Assembly: GCA_045636125.1 (NCBI GenBank)
Contig: JAZTWX010000017.1
Location: 1-64,000 of the forward strand
DNA length: 64,000 nucleotides
DNA from: HGM04593 sp045636125
GTDB lineage: Bacteria > Bacteroidota > Bacteroidia > Bacteroidales > Bacteroidaceae
Direction of reading: 5' to 3'
Positions 1 through 6,898 of the stretch are shown in pieces. The notes below the pieces were generated by a model. It was not told the DNA's origin and made no database searches. It saw only the letters and a list, made by a program, of their open reading frames with translations. The translations under genes and the position numbers were made by a program. The number at the start of each line of letters is the position of its first letter. Within the stretch, counting starts at the first letter, position 1.

Positions 1-1
1 A

Positions 2-901
2 GATTTGTGGTTGACACAAAATCAATTAGCGGAGATATATCAGACAACACAGCAAAATATTGCTTTGCATATTAAAAATATATATGCCGATGGCGAGCTG
101 AATGATTCAACTCACAAGGATTTCTTGTTAGTTCGTCAGGAGGGCAATCGCCAAGTACAGCGTAATATTGTTCACTACAATCTTGATATGATTATCGCCT
201 TAGGTTATCGTGTGCAGTCGCAGGTGGCTACCCGGTTCCGTCGTTGGGCTACCCAACGACTACATGAGTATATCCAAAAGGGCTTTGCTATGGATGACGA
301 GCGTTTGAAGCAGGGTGGCAACCGTTATTTCCGCGAGTTGTTACAGCGCATAAGGGATATCCGTAGCAGTGAGCGTAATTTCTATCAGCAGGTAACAGAC
401 ATATATGCAACAGCAACTGACTATGACCCCCGTAGTGAAACGACAAAGATGTTCTTTGCCACGGTGCAGAACAAGTTGCACTATGCAGTTCACGAGAACA
501 CCGCTGCTGAGGTTATTTACAATCGCGTTGATAATGAAAAGCCATTTGTGGGTATGACAAACTTCAAAGGCGATTATATTACTAAGGACGATGTAAAGAT
601 AGCAAAGAACTACCTTTCTGAGATAGAATTACAACGCTTGAACCTGCTCGTTTCTGGCTTCTTGGATTTTGCCGAGTTCCAAGCATTGGAGATGAATCCG
701 ATGACAATGAAAGATTGGATTGAGGCTCTTGATGGTCAGATTATCGCCCACAAACGCAAAGTTTTGATTGGCAAAGGCAATGTTTCGCACCAACAAGCAA
801 TAGCCAAAGCAGAAAAAGAGTTTGAGATATACCGCAAGCGAGAAATGGATTTACTCGAAAGCGATTTTGATAGGGAAATAAAGAAGTTGAAAGAAAAGTA
901 G
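2..901 (+). CDS. RhuM family protein, 5' end cut by window edge
   Basis: The reading frame is open from the window edge, so the first residues are missing; the TTG at base 5 is an internal Leu codon of the conserved LWLTQNQLAEIY segment, not a start. RhuM-family proteins, first named from a Salmonella pathogenicity island, usually run to about 320-340 residues, so roughly 20-40 are lost. Visible family features are the N-terminal WLTQ helix-turn-helix-like segment, the RFRRWAT..LHEYI block near residue 80, and the VQNKLHYAVHENTAAEVI block near residue 160. The C terminus is a Lys/Glu-rich helix. The molecular function of RhuM is not established; it is typically found on accessory islands, often near type I restriction genes, none of which are visible here. 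AT-rich composition fits transfer. Confidence 0.85.
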   Translation, partial: DLWLTQNQLAEIYQTTQQNIALHIKNIYADGELNDSTHKDFLLVRQEGNRQVQRNIVHYNLDMIIALGYRVQSQVATRFRRWATQRLHEYIQKGFAMDDERLKQGGNRYFRELLQRIRDIRSSERNFYQQVTDIYATATDYDPRSETTKMFFATVQNKLHYAVHENTAAEVIYNRVDNEKPFVGMTNFKGDYITKDDVKIAKNYLSEIELQRLNLLVSGFLDFAEFQALEMNPMTMKDWIEALDGQIIAHKRKVLIGKGNVSHQQAIAKAEKEFEIYRKREMDLLESDFDREIKKLKEK

Positions 902-911
902 AAGTTTACTC

Positions 912-995
912 AACCTATCATATAATATGTAAAAACCGTACTTTTTCTATGTTTTATGATAGGTTATGATTATGAACCATTTTAGTAATACGGTT
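912..995. repeat. two interlocking inverted repeats between RhuM and a small ORF
   Basis: AACCTATCATA (912-922) is matched exactly by TATGATAGGTT (955-965). Inside its loop AACCGTA (934-940) is matched by TACGGTT (989-995) just upstream of the next ATG at 1000. The overlap order is that of a pseudoknot. It could be a terminator-like or regulatory structure for the downstream small ORF, or the second pairing could be chance. Confidence 0.4.
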
Positions 996-999
996 AGAT

Positions 1000-1341
1000 A
1001 TGAATAATTCTGTAATAGATGTTGCTTTTATTGCAGCAAAGGTAGCCGCAATAAGGGATGAAAAGGCAAGGATGATTGTTGGTGGAGCATCATTAGTATA
1101 TAATGTAGCTCAAATTGCTCGTTTTCGTTCAATGATTGTAGAACTGTCTCAAATATGCAATTACATTGTATCCAAAGCTCAGATTATAGGCTCTTATACG
1201 ATAGAAGAATATAATCTTGCTGTCGAGTGCCAACGACAAATTGAGGAGTGTCATCAGCAGATAGCCAAACACGGAACAATGACAGTTATAGATGGTATTT
1301 CGTTGTTAATTGATGCGTTTAACAATCTTAACAGAAGATAG
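1000..1341 (+). CDS. small hypothetical protein
   Basis: A 113-residue ORF starting at ATG. I do not recognise it. It has no signal peptide and no clear transmembrane helix. The N-terminal half is alanine- and valine-rich (VAFIAAKVAAIRDEKARMIVG) and the middle carries several cysteines and long predicted helices. It follows RhuM by 98 bases, same strand, behind a structured inverted-repeat leader, so it may belong to the same accessory cassette. AT-rich codon use resembles RhuM and differs from the rest of the window. It could be a non-essential cargo gene or a cytosolic partner; there is no evidence for a function. Confidence 0.45.
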   Translation: MNNSVIDVAFIAAKVAAIRDEKARMIVGGASLVYNVAQIARFRSMIVELSQICNYIVSKAQIIGSYTIEEYNLAVECQRQIEECHQQIAKHGTMTVIDGISLLIDAFNNLNRR

Positions 1342-1411
1342 GAATAGGGATTTCGAACTGAGGTGGAGCGACATTTTAGTGCATCCATTGCTGTTTCAAA
1401 TATTTTCACTA

Positions 1412-1505
1412 CTTTGGCTTCGCCGAAGGTAGGCGGCGCCTCGGATGAAAAAATAAACTCATTTATTTTGTTCTTCTCTCGGCTTGCACTACCTTTGCGT
1501 CAAAG
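1412..1505 (+). repeat. Bacteroidales intergenic repeat, copy A
   Basis: Contains the blocks GGCGGCGCCTCGG and CTCTCGGCTTGCACTACC. Its reverse complement matches copy B (about 1594-1660) at shared blocks around CCGAGAG and GCCGAGG, at roughly two-thirds identity by eye. From memory, related sequences (TAGTGCAAGCCGAGAG ... GCCGAGGCGCAGCCTA) are common between genes in Bacteroides and Prevotella. A consensus promoter lies inside. Confidence 0.65.
1467..1497 (+). promoter_or_regulatory. consensus Bacteroides-type promoter inside repeat A
   Basis: TTTG at 1467-1470, a 19-base spacer, then TACCTTTG at 1490-1497, an exact match to the Bacteroidota housekeeping sigma-factor pattern. It points rightwards, but the nearest rightward ORF is at 1897, beyond the terminator at 1729-1769. 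Confidence 0.6.
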
Positions 1506-1593
1506 TAGGAACTCGACTCTGCAAGACACTGCAAAATGGTGCAGAATTTAGGTGGAGCAATAGCGGGAGATTACGTTTGTTGCGATTCTTTAA

Positions 1594-1660
1594 CGACAAA
1601 AATAATACAAACCGAGAGCAGAGATAAACTTGTTTAAGCTATGCCGAGGTGCAGTTTATT
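1594..1660 (-). repeat. Bacteroidales intergenic repeat, copy B, inverted relative to A
   Basis: Shares ACCGAGAGCAGAG and ATGCCGAGGTGCAG with the reverse complement of copy A. On the minus strand it carries TATTTTTG (1604-1597) preceded at 20 bases by TTTA, a weakened form of the promoter seen in copy A. The two promoters face each other across about 100 bases. Confidence 0.6.
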
Positions 1661-1693
1661 TTCGCGGGAAGCGCAGTGATATAGAGCCATTTA

Positions 1694-1724
1694 GAAATGA
1701 GACTCATTTCCTGGTGGCACCACC
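1694..1724. repeat. two tandem perfect inverted repeats
   Basis: GAAATGAG and CTCATTTC separated by one base (1694-1710), followed at once by GGTGG-CA-CCACC (1713-1724), just before the terminator at 1729. This is too symmetric for coding DNA. It could be a recombinase or regulator binding site at the edge of the accessory patch. Confidence 0.35.
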
Positions 1725-1728
1725 TTAC

Positions 1729-1769
1729 AAAACGCTAATGACTTACAAAACAAGTTATTAGCGTTTTTT
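1729..1769 (+). terminator. intrinsic terminator
   Basis: A 16-base-pair stem (AAAACGCTAATGACTT with AAGTTATTAGCGTTTT, one G-T pair) and 7-base loop, followed by a T run. It would stop rightward transcription coming from repeat A. Confidence 0.75.
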
Positions 1770-1896
1770 CTTTTGCCTAAAAACCTAAAATTGGCTACAT
1801 TTTGATATTTCACCTCCGTTTTTGAGATATTTAAGAGGTCGTTTTGGCGGAGACTTATAATAAAAAGAGAAGGCAGACGGCTATATATTCCCTATA

Positions 1897-2100
1897 ATGA
1901 ACGACAATAAAGCAAAAGAATATACCACACAAGATTACCTATTTAAGAAGTTCAGAGAGAAACTTAATATATGGCTTAAAGCGTTCGGCAAAACGCAACA
2001 GGTTGTCGTTCATAATGGGAACAACAACGGGGGTGTTGGTTCTCTTTTGTATGAGGCGAACAACTTAATAAGAAAAACTTGTGTCTCTCTTTCTAAGTAG
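1897..2100 (+). CDS. small hypothetical protein
   Basis: A 67-codon ORF with ATG start and Lys/Glu-rich N-terminal half, then VVVHNGNNNGGVGSLLYEANN. I do not recognise it. It stands alone between the terminator at 1769 and the envelope cassette at 2388, in AT-rich sequence similar to the upstream patch. It could be a remnant of a mobile element or a chance frame. Confidence 0.3.
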   Translation: MNDNKAKEYTTQDYLFKKFREKLNIWLKAFGKTQQVVVHNGNNNGGVGSLLYEANNLIRKTCVSLSK

Positions 2101-2387
2101 GTAATTCTTTTTGCGGGCTTGTTATGCAGTTTTGAGTGCGTGTTTTTTCAAAAAGTTGCAAACCTCATCGGTCGAATGGGATTTTTTATTAAATTTGCAC
2201 CATTTTTAACACAATGGCTTCCGTTGGCAGGCGTTTTGTTCGTATGTTGTTGATTTGTAGCGATAAATCCTTTTGTTGAGCGCATTTTGTGCGGCGCCTC
2301 GTGCTCAAAGTCTTTTTTGTGAAATAATTTGTGTTTCTTTTGCTTGCAACGGGTTGCGGGTGAGAAAGTTATAAACTGAATAAAAGA

Positions 2388-4220
2388 ATGAATTTTGTTA
2401 AATTGTTGGTTGCCGGCGTATTGCTTGCGGCGGTGAGTTTGCCTGTGTGCTCGCAGAGTGTAGAGCAGATTAAGGCCGATAGCAAGAACTATATATATGG
2501 CGAGGGGTATGGCGTAACCCAAGAGGCGGCCGATGAGGCTGCGCTGGCCAATCTCATAAATCAGATATCTGTTTCAGTAAAGTCGGAATTTGTTTCCGAG
2601 GAGCGTGAAAAAGTCCTTGGCGATGATAGCTCGACATCGGAGAAGAACTACAAATCCATTATTCAAACCTATTCGAGCGCAACGCTCCACAACACCGAGC
2701 GTCTTATCATAAAGCAGGAGCCCGATGCCTGTGTGTTCCGTTATATAAAAAGGGACGAGATTGACAAGATTTTCGAGGCCCGCCAGAACAAGGCTCTTGA
2801 GTATATGAGGTTGGGCGACGAAGCGTTGAACGATGCCCAGCTCGACGATGCTTTGAAATGCTATTATTGGGCTCTTTGCTTGGCCCGCAGCTTGCGTTAC
2901 CCCGCAAATGCAAAGGTGTGGGTGGGCGACAAGGAGCAGTCGCTCATCACCTGTGTCCCTGCCAAGATAAACGATATCTGTTCCGATATTTCTTTGAAGC
3001 TCATCCCCGCAGGGGAGGGCGTGTATAGAATGTTGGCTTCGTACAAGGGTCGCCCTATCCGCAGTATGGACTACACTTATAACGATGGTATGGGCTATGG
3101 TGCAATATATTCGGTGCGCGACGGTGAGGGCATAATAGAGCTGCATCCCAGTGCCTCGGCTCCCAAAGTCACCGTTAAGGTCGAATATATGTTCAACAGC
3201 CTTGCAGTGGTGGACGAGGAGGTAAAAACACTTGTCGCTCTTCAGCAGGATATCTTCCGCCACGCTTATATCGACCTCCTCTTGCCCACTGCCGGTTCGG
3301 CGCAGCGCGCGGTAACGGCTTCAAAGGCCGGCAGTCTTGCCACAAATGTAAAATCTTCGCTTGCCTTGCCCGTGGGTAAAAAGAGCGCCAACGGTGCCAA
3401 AATGAGCCGTTGCCTGCAAACGGTGGAAAAGGTTGGGGCAGCGATGCAACGTGGCGACATAGAATCGGTGCGCCCCCTCTTCACAGCCGAAGCCTACCAG
3501 GAATTCAATAAGATATTAAGCTATGGCAGTTATACGGTTGGCAGTAACTTTAATTTGGAATGTATTGAAAATGAGGGTGAAGGCACGCTCGTGTGCCGCG
3601 GCCTCCCGTGTCTTTTCAGGTTCTCTCGCCAGCGCACGTTCAACGAACAACTCTCCTTTACATTCGCCGGCGAAAAAATATCCCACGTGGCGCTTGGCCT
3701 TGGCAAGCAGATGTCCGAAGAGGAGATTGCCTGCAATGGTGACTGGGGGCTGGAGGCCCGCAAGCTCATTGTGTCGTTCCTCGAGAACTACCGCACCGCC
3801 TATGCTACTAAAAACAGTGAGTTTATGGAGCGCGTGTTCGACGACAATGCGGTAATAATTGTTGGACACAGACTGCAGCGCGATGCCCGTTACAACGACG
3901 GAAAGTTCCTTAACAACGAGTATGTGAAACTCACCCGCAAGAGCAAAAAAGAGTTTATTAGAGACCTCAAGGCCTCGTTCGGCTCCAAGGAGTATATAAA
4001 CCTTCATTTTTCGAACTGCAATGTTGTACAGTTGCGCCCCGGCGAGGACCGCTACGGCATTCAGCTGAAACAGGAGTATTATTCGAGCAATTACGGCGAC
4101 ACGGGTTATCTCTATCTGCTGCTCGACCTCACCAACCCCAAATTGCCTGTTATTCACGTGAGAACGTGGCAACCCGAGCCCGACCCCGATTTTGGTGTAA
4201 TAAGCGCCGGTTTCTTCTAA
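2388..4220 (+). CDS. LPP20-like exported protein with helical and NTF2-like C-terminal parts
   Basis: 610 residues with a type I signal peptide (MNFVKLLVAGVLLAAVSLPVCSQS, cleaved near residue 22). Residues about 35-130 match the LPP20-type fold: GEGYGVTQEAADEAALANL then a conserved beta/alpha segment. A TPR-like pair of helices follows at about 137-170 (RLGDEALNDAQLDDALKCYYWAL). The last 150 residues (FLENYRTAYATKNSEFMERV...) look like an NTF2/SnoaL-type domain, which is my inference. It is the first gene of a three-gene cassette with the PEGA protein 23 bases downstream and a second LPP20 lipoprotein after that. Probably periplasmic. The function of these cassettes is not known to me. Confidence 0.75.
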   Translation: MNFVKLLVAGVLLAAVSLPVCSQSVEQIKADSKNYIYGEGYGVTQEAADEAALANLINQISVSVKSEFVSEEREKVLGDDSSTSEKNYKSIIQTYSSATLHNTERLIIKQEPDACVFRYIKRDEIDKIFEARQNKALEYMRLGDEALNDAQLDDALKCYYWALCLARSLRYPANAKVWVGDKEQSLITCVPAKINDICSDISLKLIPAGEGVYRMLASYKGRPIRSMDYTYNDGMGYGAIYSVRDGEGIIELHPSASAPKVTVKVEYMFNSLAVVDEEVKTLVALQQDIFRHAYIDLLLPTAGSAQRAVTASKAGSLATNVKSSLALPVGKKSANGAKMSRCLQTVEKVGAAMQRGDIESVRPLFTAEAYQEFNKILSYGSYTVGSNFNLECIENEGEGTLVCRGLPCLFRFSRQRTFNEQLSFTFAGEKISHVALGLGKQMSEEEIACNGDWGLEARKLIVSFLENYRTAYATKNSEFMERVFDDNAVIIVGHRLQRDARYNDGKFLNNEYVKLTRKSKKEFIRDLKASFGSKEYINLHFSNCNVVQLRPGEDRYGIQLKQEYYSSNYGDTGYLYLLLDLTNPKLPVIHVRTWQPEPDPDFGVISAGFF

Positions 4221-4243
4221 AAATAGCTTAATATTTTGTTATA

Positions 4244-5848
4244 ATGCTTCGCAAACACATAATAACAACCTTGCTTTTCCTGCTTTGCGCCCTTGCCGGT
4301 GCGCAAGCGCAGCAACTCAAAGTGAGCTCGTTCAAAGGCCTTTCCACCGACCTCGATGCGCGTGTAAATTACCCGGTCATCGACCAGAACGGCAAGAAAT
4401 GTGCCATCATAAAGGTTGAAAACAGCAACACCGGCTTCACGTTCGACACCGGCACTCTCTCGGTGCAGAAAGTTGAGCAGAAGGTAGCAGAAATTTGGGT
4501 GTATGTTCAGCCCGGCGTGCGCAAAATCACAATAAAGCACCAAACGCTGGGTATTCTGCGCGAGTATATATTCCCCGAACAGATAAAAGAGGCAACCGTG
4601 TATGCAATGACGCTCGAGTCGGGCAGTGTGCACACAAGCGTGGAACAAGCTCTTTCCGGCGCCTACCTTACAATGCGCCTCACTCCCGCAAATGCAATAG
4701 TGTGGATAGATGACGAACTGAAAACCTCCGACGATGGGGTTGTTATGATATTTCTGAAAAATGGTTCCCACACTTACCGTGTTCAGGCTGCTGGGTATGA
4801 ACAGGAAATAGGCAAGGTGGAAATAAATGGAGAGCGCAAGGATATGCAGGTGGTGCTTAAATCGTCAATGGCATCGTCAGAATTAAGTAAAGCGACTCTC
4901 AAACTCTCTTGCGCCGACCCGCAAACGGCTCTTTTTGTTGATGGCAAGCAGGTGGGCAAGGGGCAATGGCTGGGCGAGATAATTCCCGGAATACATTTGC
5001 TCGAGGCGAAGCGCGACGGGCACCGCTCCCAAACCAAGCAGATAGTGCTTAAAGAAAGTGAAACATTTGAACACAGTTTCGCTTCGCTTGTTGCCATAAA
5101 CGGATTTTTGCAAATTGAGTCGCGCCCGGTGGACAGTGAGGTGTGGCTCGATGGCAAGAAAGCTGGAACCACCCCTTACGGCCCTGCAAAAACGCTTGCC
5201 GGCGTCCATCAACTCGAGTTGCGAAAGGCAGGGTATATTACATTGAAAAAAGAGATTGTGGTTAATGAGGGTGAAATAACAATGGTGAACAATGCATTGG
5301 AACAATTGAAAAAAATAAAGAACACACCAGCTGCCACTGTTGCCCTCAACTCTTCTGTTTATCGTTCAAAGGGTTTTGAATACTCTTTGGGCTTGTCGGC
5401 AATGCATTCTTCGTTTAGGCATTCGTGTAACATCGGTAGTGGCGAATTTGCTGATGGGGCTTGCAGCTTGCTCACGAGCTATGGCTATCGTTTCTCCCCA
5501 CATTTCTATTTAGGTGCAGGTGGCGGGCTGTTGTATGATATGCAGGTAGGGAACTGTTATATGCCTATATACATTGATTCCCGAATAGATTTCTTAAAGA
5601 AAAAAGTCACTCCATTTATCAACCTCAAGTATGGCTATACTCCAGTCGATTTTGCGGGCAAAGGCGACCCCGGAATCTTTTATTCAATAGCCGTCGGTTA
5701 TTCATTTGGGGTATGGGATATTGCTTTCCAATATATGAATCAACATAGTTCCGGAACGTGTGATAAATATCGTAATGTAACAAATGAATGTGTTGGTTCC
5801 GACGAGATGAAAAAGATGTTCGGTTTAACCCTCAGCTATAATTTTTAA
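4244..5848 (+). CDS. PEGA-repeat protein with C-terminal outer-membrane barrel-like domain
   Basis: 534 residues with a signal peptide ending ALAGAQA. Three PEGA repeats are visible: about 145-205 (LTPANAIVWIDDELK...AAGYEQEI), 216-275 (LFVDGKQVGKGQW) and 285-345 (VDSEVWLDGKKAGTTPYGP...LRKAGYITLKKEI). PEGA repeats are surface or cell-wall associated beta modules. From about residue 372 the sequence alternates polar and hydrophobic strands and ends SYNF, a terminal aromatic typical of outer-membrane beta-barrels, suggesting a small 8-strand barrel (inference). It sits between two LPP20-type genes on the same strand with short gaps, so the three are likely co-transcribed and act together in the outer membrane. 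Confidence 0.8.
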   Translation: MLRKHIITTLLFLLCALAGAQAQQLKVSSFKGLSTDLDARVNYPVIDQNGKKCAIIKVENSNTGFTFDTGTLSVQKVEQKVAEIWVYVQPGVRKITIKHQTLGILREYIFPEQIKEATVYAMTLESGSVHTSVEQALSGAYLTMRLTPANAIVWIDDELKTSDDGVVMIFLKNGSHTYRVQAAGYEQEIGKVEINGERKDMQVVLKSSMASSELSKATLKLSCADPQTALFVDGKQVGKGQWLGEIIPGIHLLEAKRDGHRSQTKQIVLKESETFEHSFASLVAINGFLQIESRPVDSEVWLDGKKAGTTPYGPAKTLAGVHQLELRKAGYITLKKEIVVNEGEITMVNNALEQLKKIKNTPAATVALNSSVYRSKGFEYSLGLSAMHSSFRHSCNIGSGEFADGACSLLTSYGYRFSPHFYLGAGGGLLYDMQVGNCYMPIYIDSRIDFLKKKVTPFINLKYGYTPVDFAGKGDPGIFYSIAVGYSFGVWDIAFQYMNQHSSGTCDKYRNVTNECVGSDEMKKMFGLTLSYNF

Positions 5849-5871
5849 CCGCAACAGAAACAGATAATAAG

Positions 5872-6459
5872 ATGAAAAGGTTTATTTTTATATGGGCGCT
5901 TACAGCCCTTGTACTGGCCTCTTGTGGCACGGTAAAAACAGCAGCTAACGGTGAGGTGGAACTCACCTTGACCGAGTGTGAAAAATATGCCGAAGAGATG
6001 CCCGGCCTGCGCTTTGCGGCCAATGGTGTGAGCAGCGATATCAACCGTTCGCGCCAGGCGGCCGAGGCTGCCGCGCGCAATCAGCTTGCAAGTGCCATAG
6101 CGTCGAAGTGCGAGAGTGCTTTAATGAGCAGTGGTGTGGAGTACACAAAAACAACAGCTACCGACCAGGCTGCCGAAACCACGGTGCAAGCGCACGATCT
6201 CACAAGCGTGTTTCTGAAGTCGGCATCATCGATGCTGGTGCAGGATGCTCCTGTTGTCAAGAGCCAGCGCTTTCAGCTGAAAAACGGCAACTACCGCACG
6301 TGGGTGTGCATAGAGATGCGCCAAGGGCTTTACAATGTGGCCGAAACGATGGCTGCAAAGGTGGAACAACAAATACCCGCCAATGAGCGCCTTAAAATGA
6401 ATTATGACCACGACAAGTTTGTGAAAGAGATTCAGGAGCAGCTGAAAAAAGGATATTGA
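5872..6459 (+). CDS. LPP20-type lipoprotein
   Basis: 195 residues. The lipobox LASC puts the lipidated Cys at residue 18. Residues about 45-150 show the LPP20 pattern: FAANGVSSDINRSRQAAEAA, NQLASAIASKCESAL, and a late strand RTWVCIEM. The same alanine-rich motif occurs in the first gene of the cassette, so the two probably share a fold. The C terminus is a charged helix. It is the last gene of the cassette and ends 7 bases before a 19-bp hairpin. Probably anchored in the outer membrane facing the periplasm. Confidence 0.8.
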   Translation: MKRFIFIWALTALVLASCGTVKTAANGEVELTLTECEKYAEEMPGLRFAANGVSSDINRSRQAAEAAARNQLASAIASKCESALMSSGVEYTKTTATDQAAETTVQAHDLTSVFLKSASSMLVQDAPVVKSQRFQLKNGNYRTWVCIEMRQGLYNVAETMAAKVEQQIPANERLKMNYDHDKFVKEIQEQLKKGY

Positions 6460-6466
6460 GCCTTTT

Positions 6467-6511
6467 GAAGTGAACCCCAAAGTTTGGACAAAAAACTTTG
6501 GGGTTCACTTC
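6467..6511. terminator. 19-bp perfect hairpin after the LPP20/PEGA cassette
   Basis: GAAGTGAACCCCAAAGTTT (6467-6485) and its exact complement (6493-6511) with a 7-base loop. There is no T run on either side, so it is either a U-tract-less terminator or a remnant of a small inverted-repeat element. Confidence 0.5.
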
Positions 6512-6528
6512 AGTTAGCGATTCTCTTC

Positions 6529-6548
6529 GTGGGCCATCTAGGGCTTGA
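6529..6548. repeat. 20-bp direct repeat of the tRNA 3' end (att-like)
   Basis: GTGGGCCATCTAGGGCTTGA occurs here and again at 6682-6701, inside the tRNA gene. The copy covers part of the T arm and the 3' acceptor strand, exactly the segment that tyrosine-recombinase elements duplicate on integration. It lies 153 bases away on the 3' side of the tRNA. There is no integrase nearby, so if it is an att scar the element is gone. Confidence 0.55.
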
Positions 6549-6650
6549 GATTTGTCTCGTAGAGACCCATCGACTTCGTTGTTTGCTGTCGGCGCAGCCG
6601 GTGCAAACGAATAGAACGAAGGAGATAACCGCCGGTGAAAGCCCAACCAA

Positions 6651-6680
6651 CAAAAAAGCGGATAACTTTTGTTATCCGCT
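6651..6680 (-). terminator. tRNA terminator
   Basis: On the minus strand AGCGGATAAC, loop AAAA, GTTATCCGCT, followed by TTTTTTG. It starts 3 bases past the tRNA 3' end. Confidence 0.8.
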
Positions 6681-6682
6681 AG

Positions 6683-6756
6683 TGGGCCATCTAGGGCTTG
6701 AACCTAGGACCTCCAGATTATGAGTCTGTTGCTCTAACCAACTGAGCTAAAAGCCC
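6683..6756 (-). tRNA. tRNA with CAU anticodon (elongator Met, or Ile2)
   Basis: The minus strand folds as a 74-base tRNA without encoded CCA: acceptor GGGCTTT, D arm GCTCAGTTGGTTAGAGC, anticodon loop CTCATAA, T arm CTAGGTTCAAGCCCTAG, 3' acceptor strand ATGGCCC, discriminator A. The acceptor does not pair well: GGGCTTT against ATGGCCC gives a U-G at 5:68 and a U-U at 6:67, whereas the 3' strand would fit GGGCCAT. Whether it is charged with Met or, after lysidine modification, Ile cannot be told from sequence alone. It has its own promoter and terminator. Confidence 0.85.
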
Positions 6757-6786
6757 GTGTATTTCTGCTGTATTGGAAATACGGTG

Positions 6787-6818
6787 CAAAAGTAATACAT
6801 TTTGTCAATAGAAACAAG
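6787..6818 (-). promoter_or_regulatory. probable tRNA promoter
   Basis: Minus strand TACTTTTG (6794-6787) with CTTG 20 bases upstream, ending 30 bases before the tRNA 5' end. Confidence 0.4.
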
Positions 6819-6898
6819 GTTTTTGCGAAAAAAAATATATCTTCGCACATAGGAACGCGGTTTTTTTGTTCCTGTATAGTAATCAACAGGCTTGTGCT

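Larger units (their letters stand above)
1342..1896. other. 555-base intergenic patch with repeats, no convincing gene
   Basis: This stretch holds two inverted copies of a promoter-bearing intergenic repeat, a short set of nested hairpins and one strong terminator, listed separately. A 62-codon frame at 1363-1551 runs straight through the first repeat and is not credible as a gene. Confidence 0.6.
6460..6898. other. intergenic region around the tRNA gene
   Basis: Holds the 19-bp hairpin, a 20-bp second copy of the tRNA 3' end, the tRNA terminator, the tRNA and its promoter. The frames crossing it (including one ending in the well-known artefact GLEPRTSRL) are antisense to the tRNA and not genes. 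Confidence 0.7.

Noticed and set aside
1363..1551. 62-codon frame next to RhuM
   Set aside because: Runs through repeat A and its promoter; no plausible start or composition.
2148..2522. 124-codon minus-strand frame before the LPP20 gene
   Set aside because: Overlaps the start of the LPP20 gene and has no conserved features.
6484..6723. 79-codon frame ending GLEPRTSRL
   Set aside because: It is antisense to the tRNA and contains the well-known artefact sequence; it spans the att-like repeat and the tRNA terminator.
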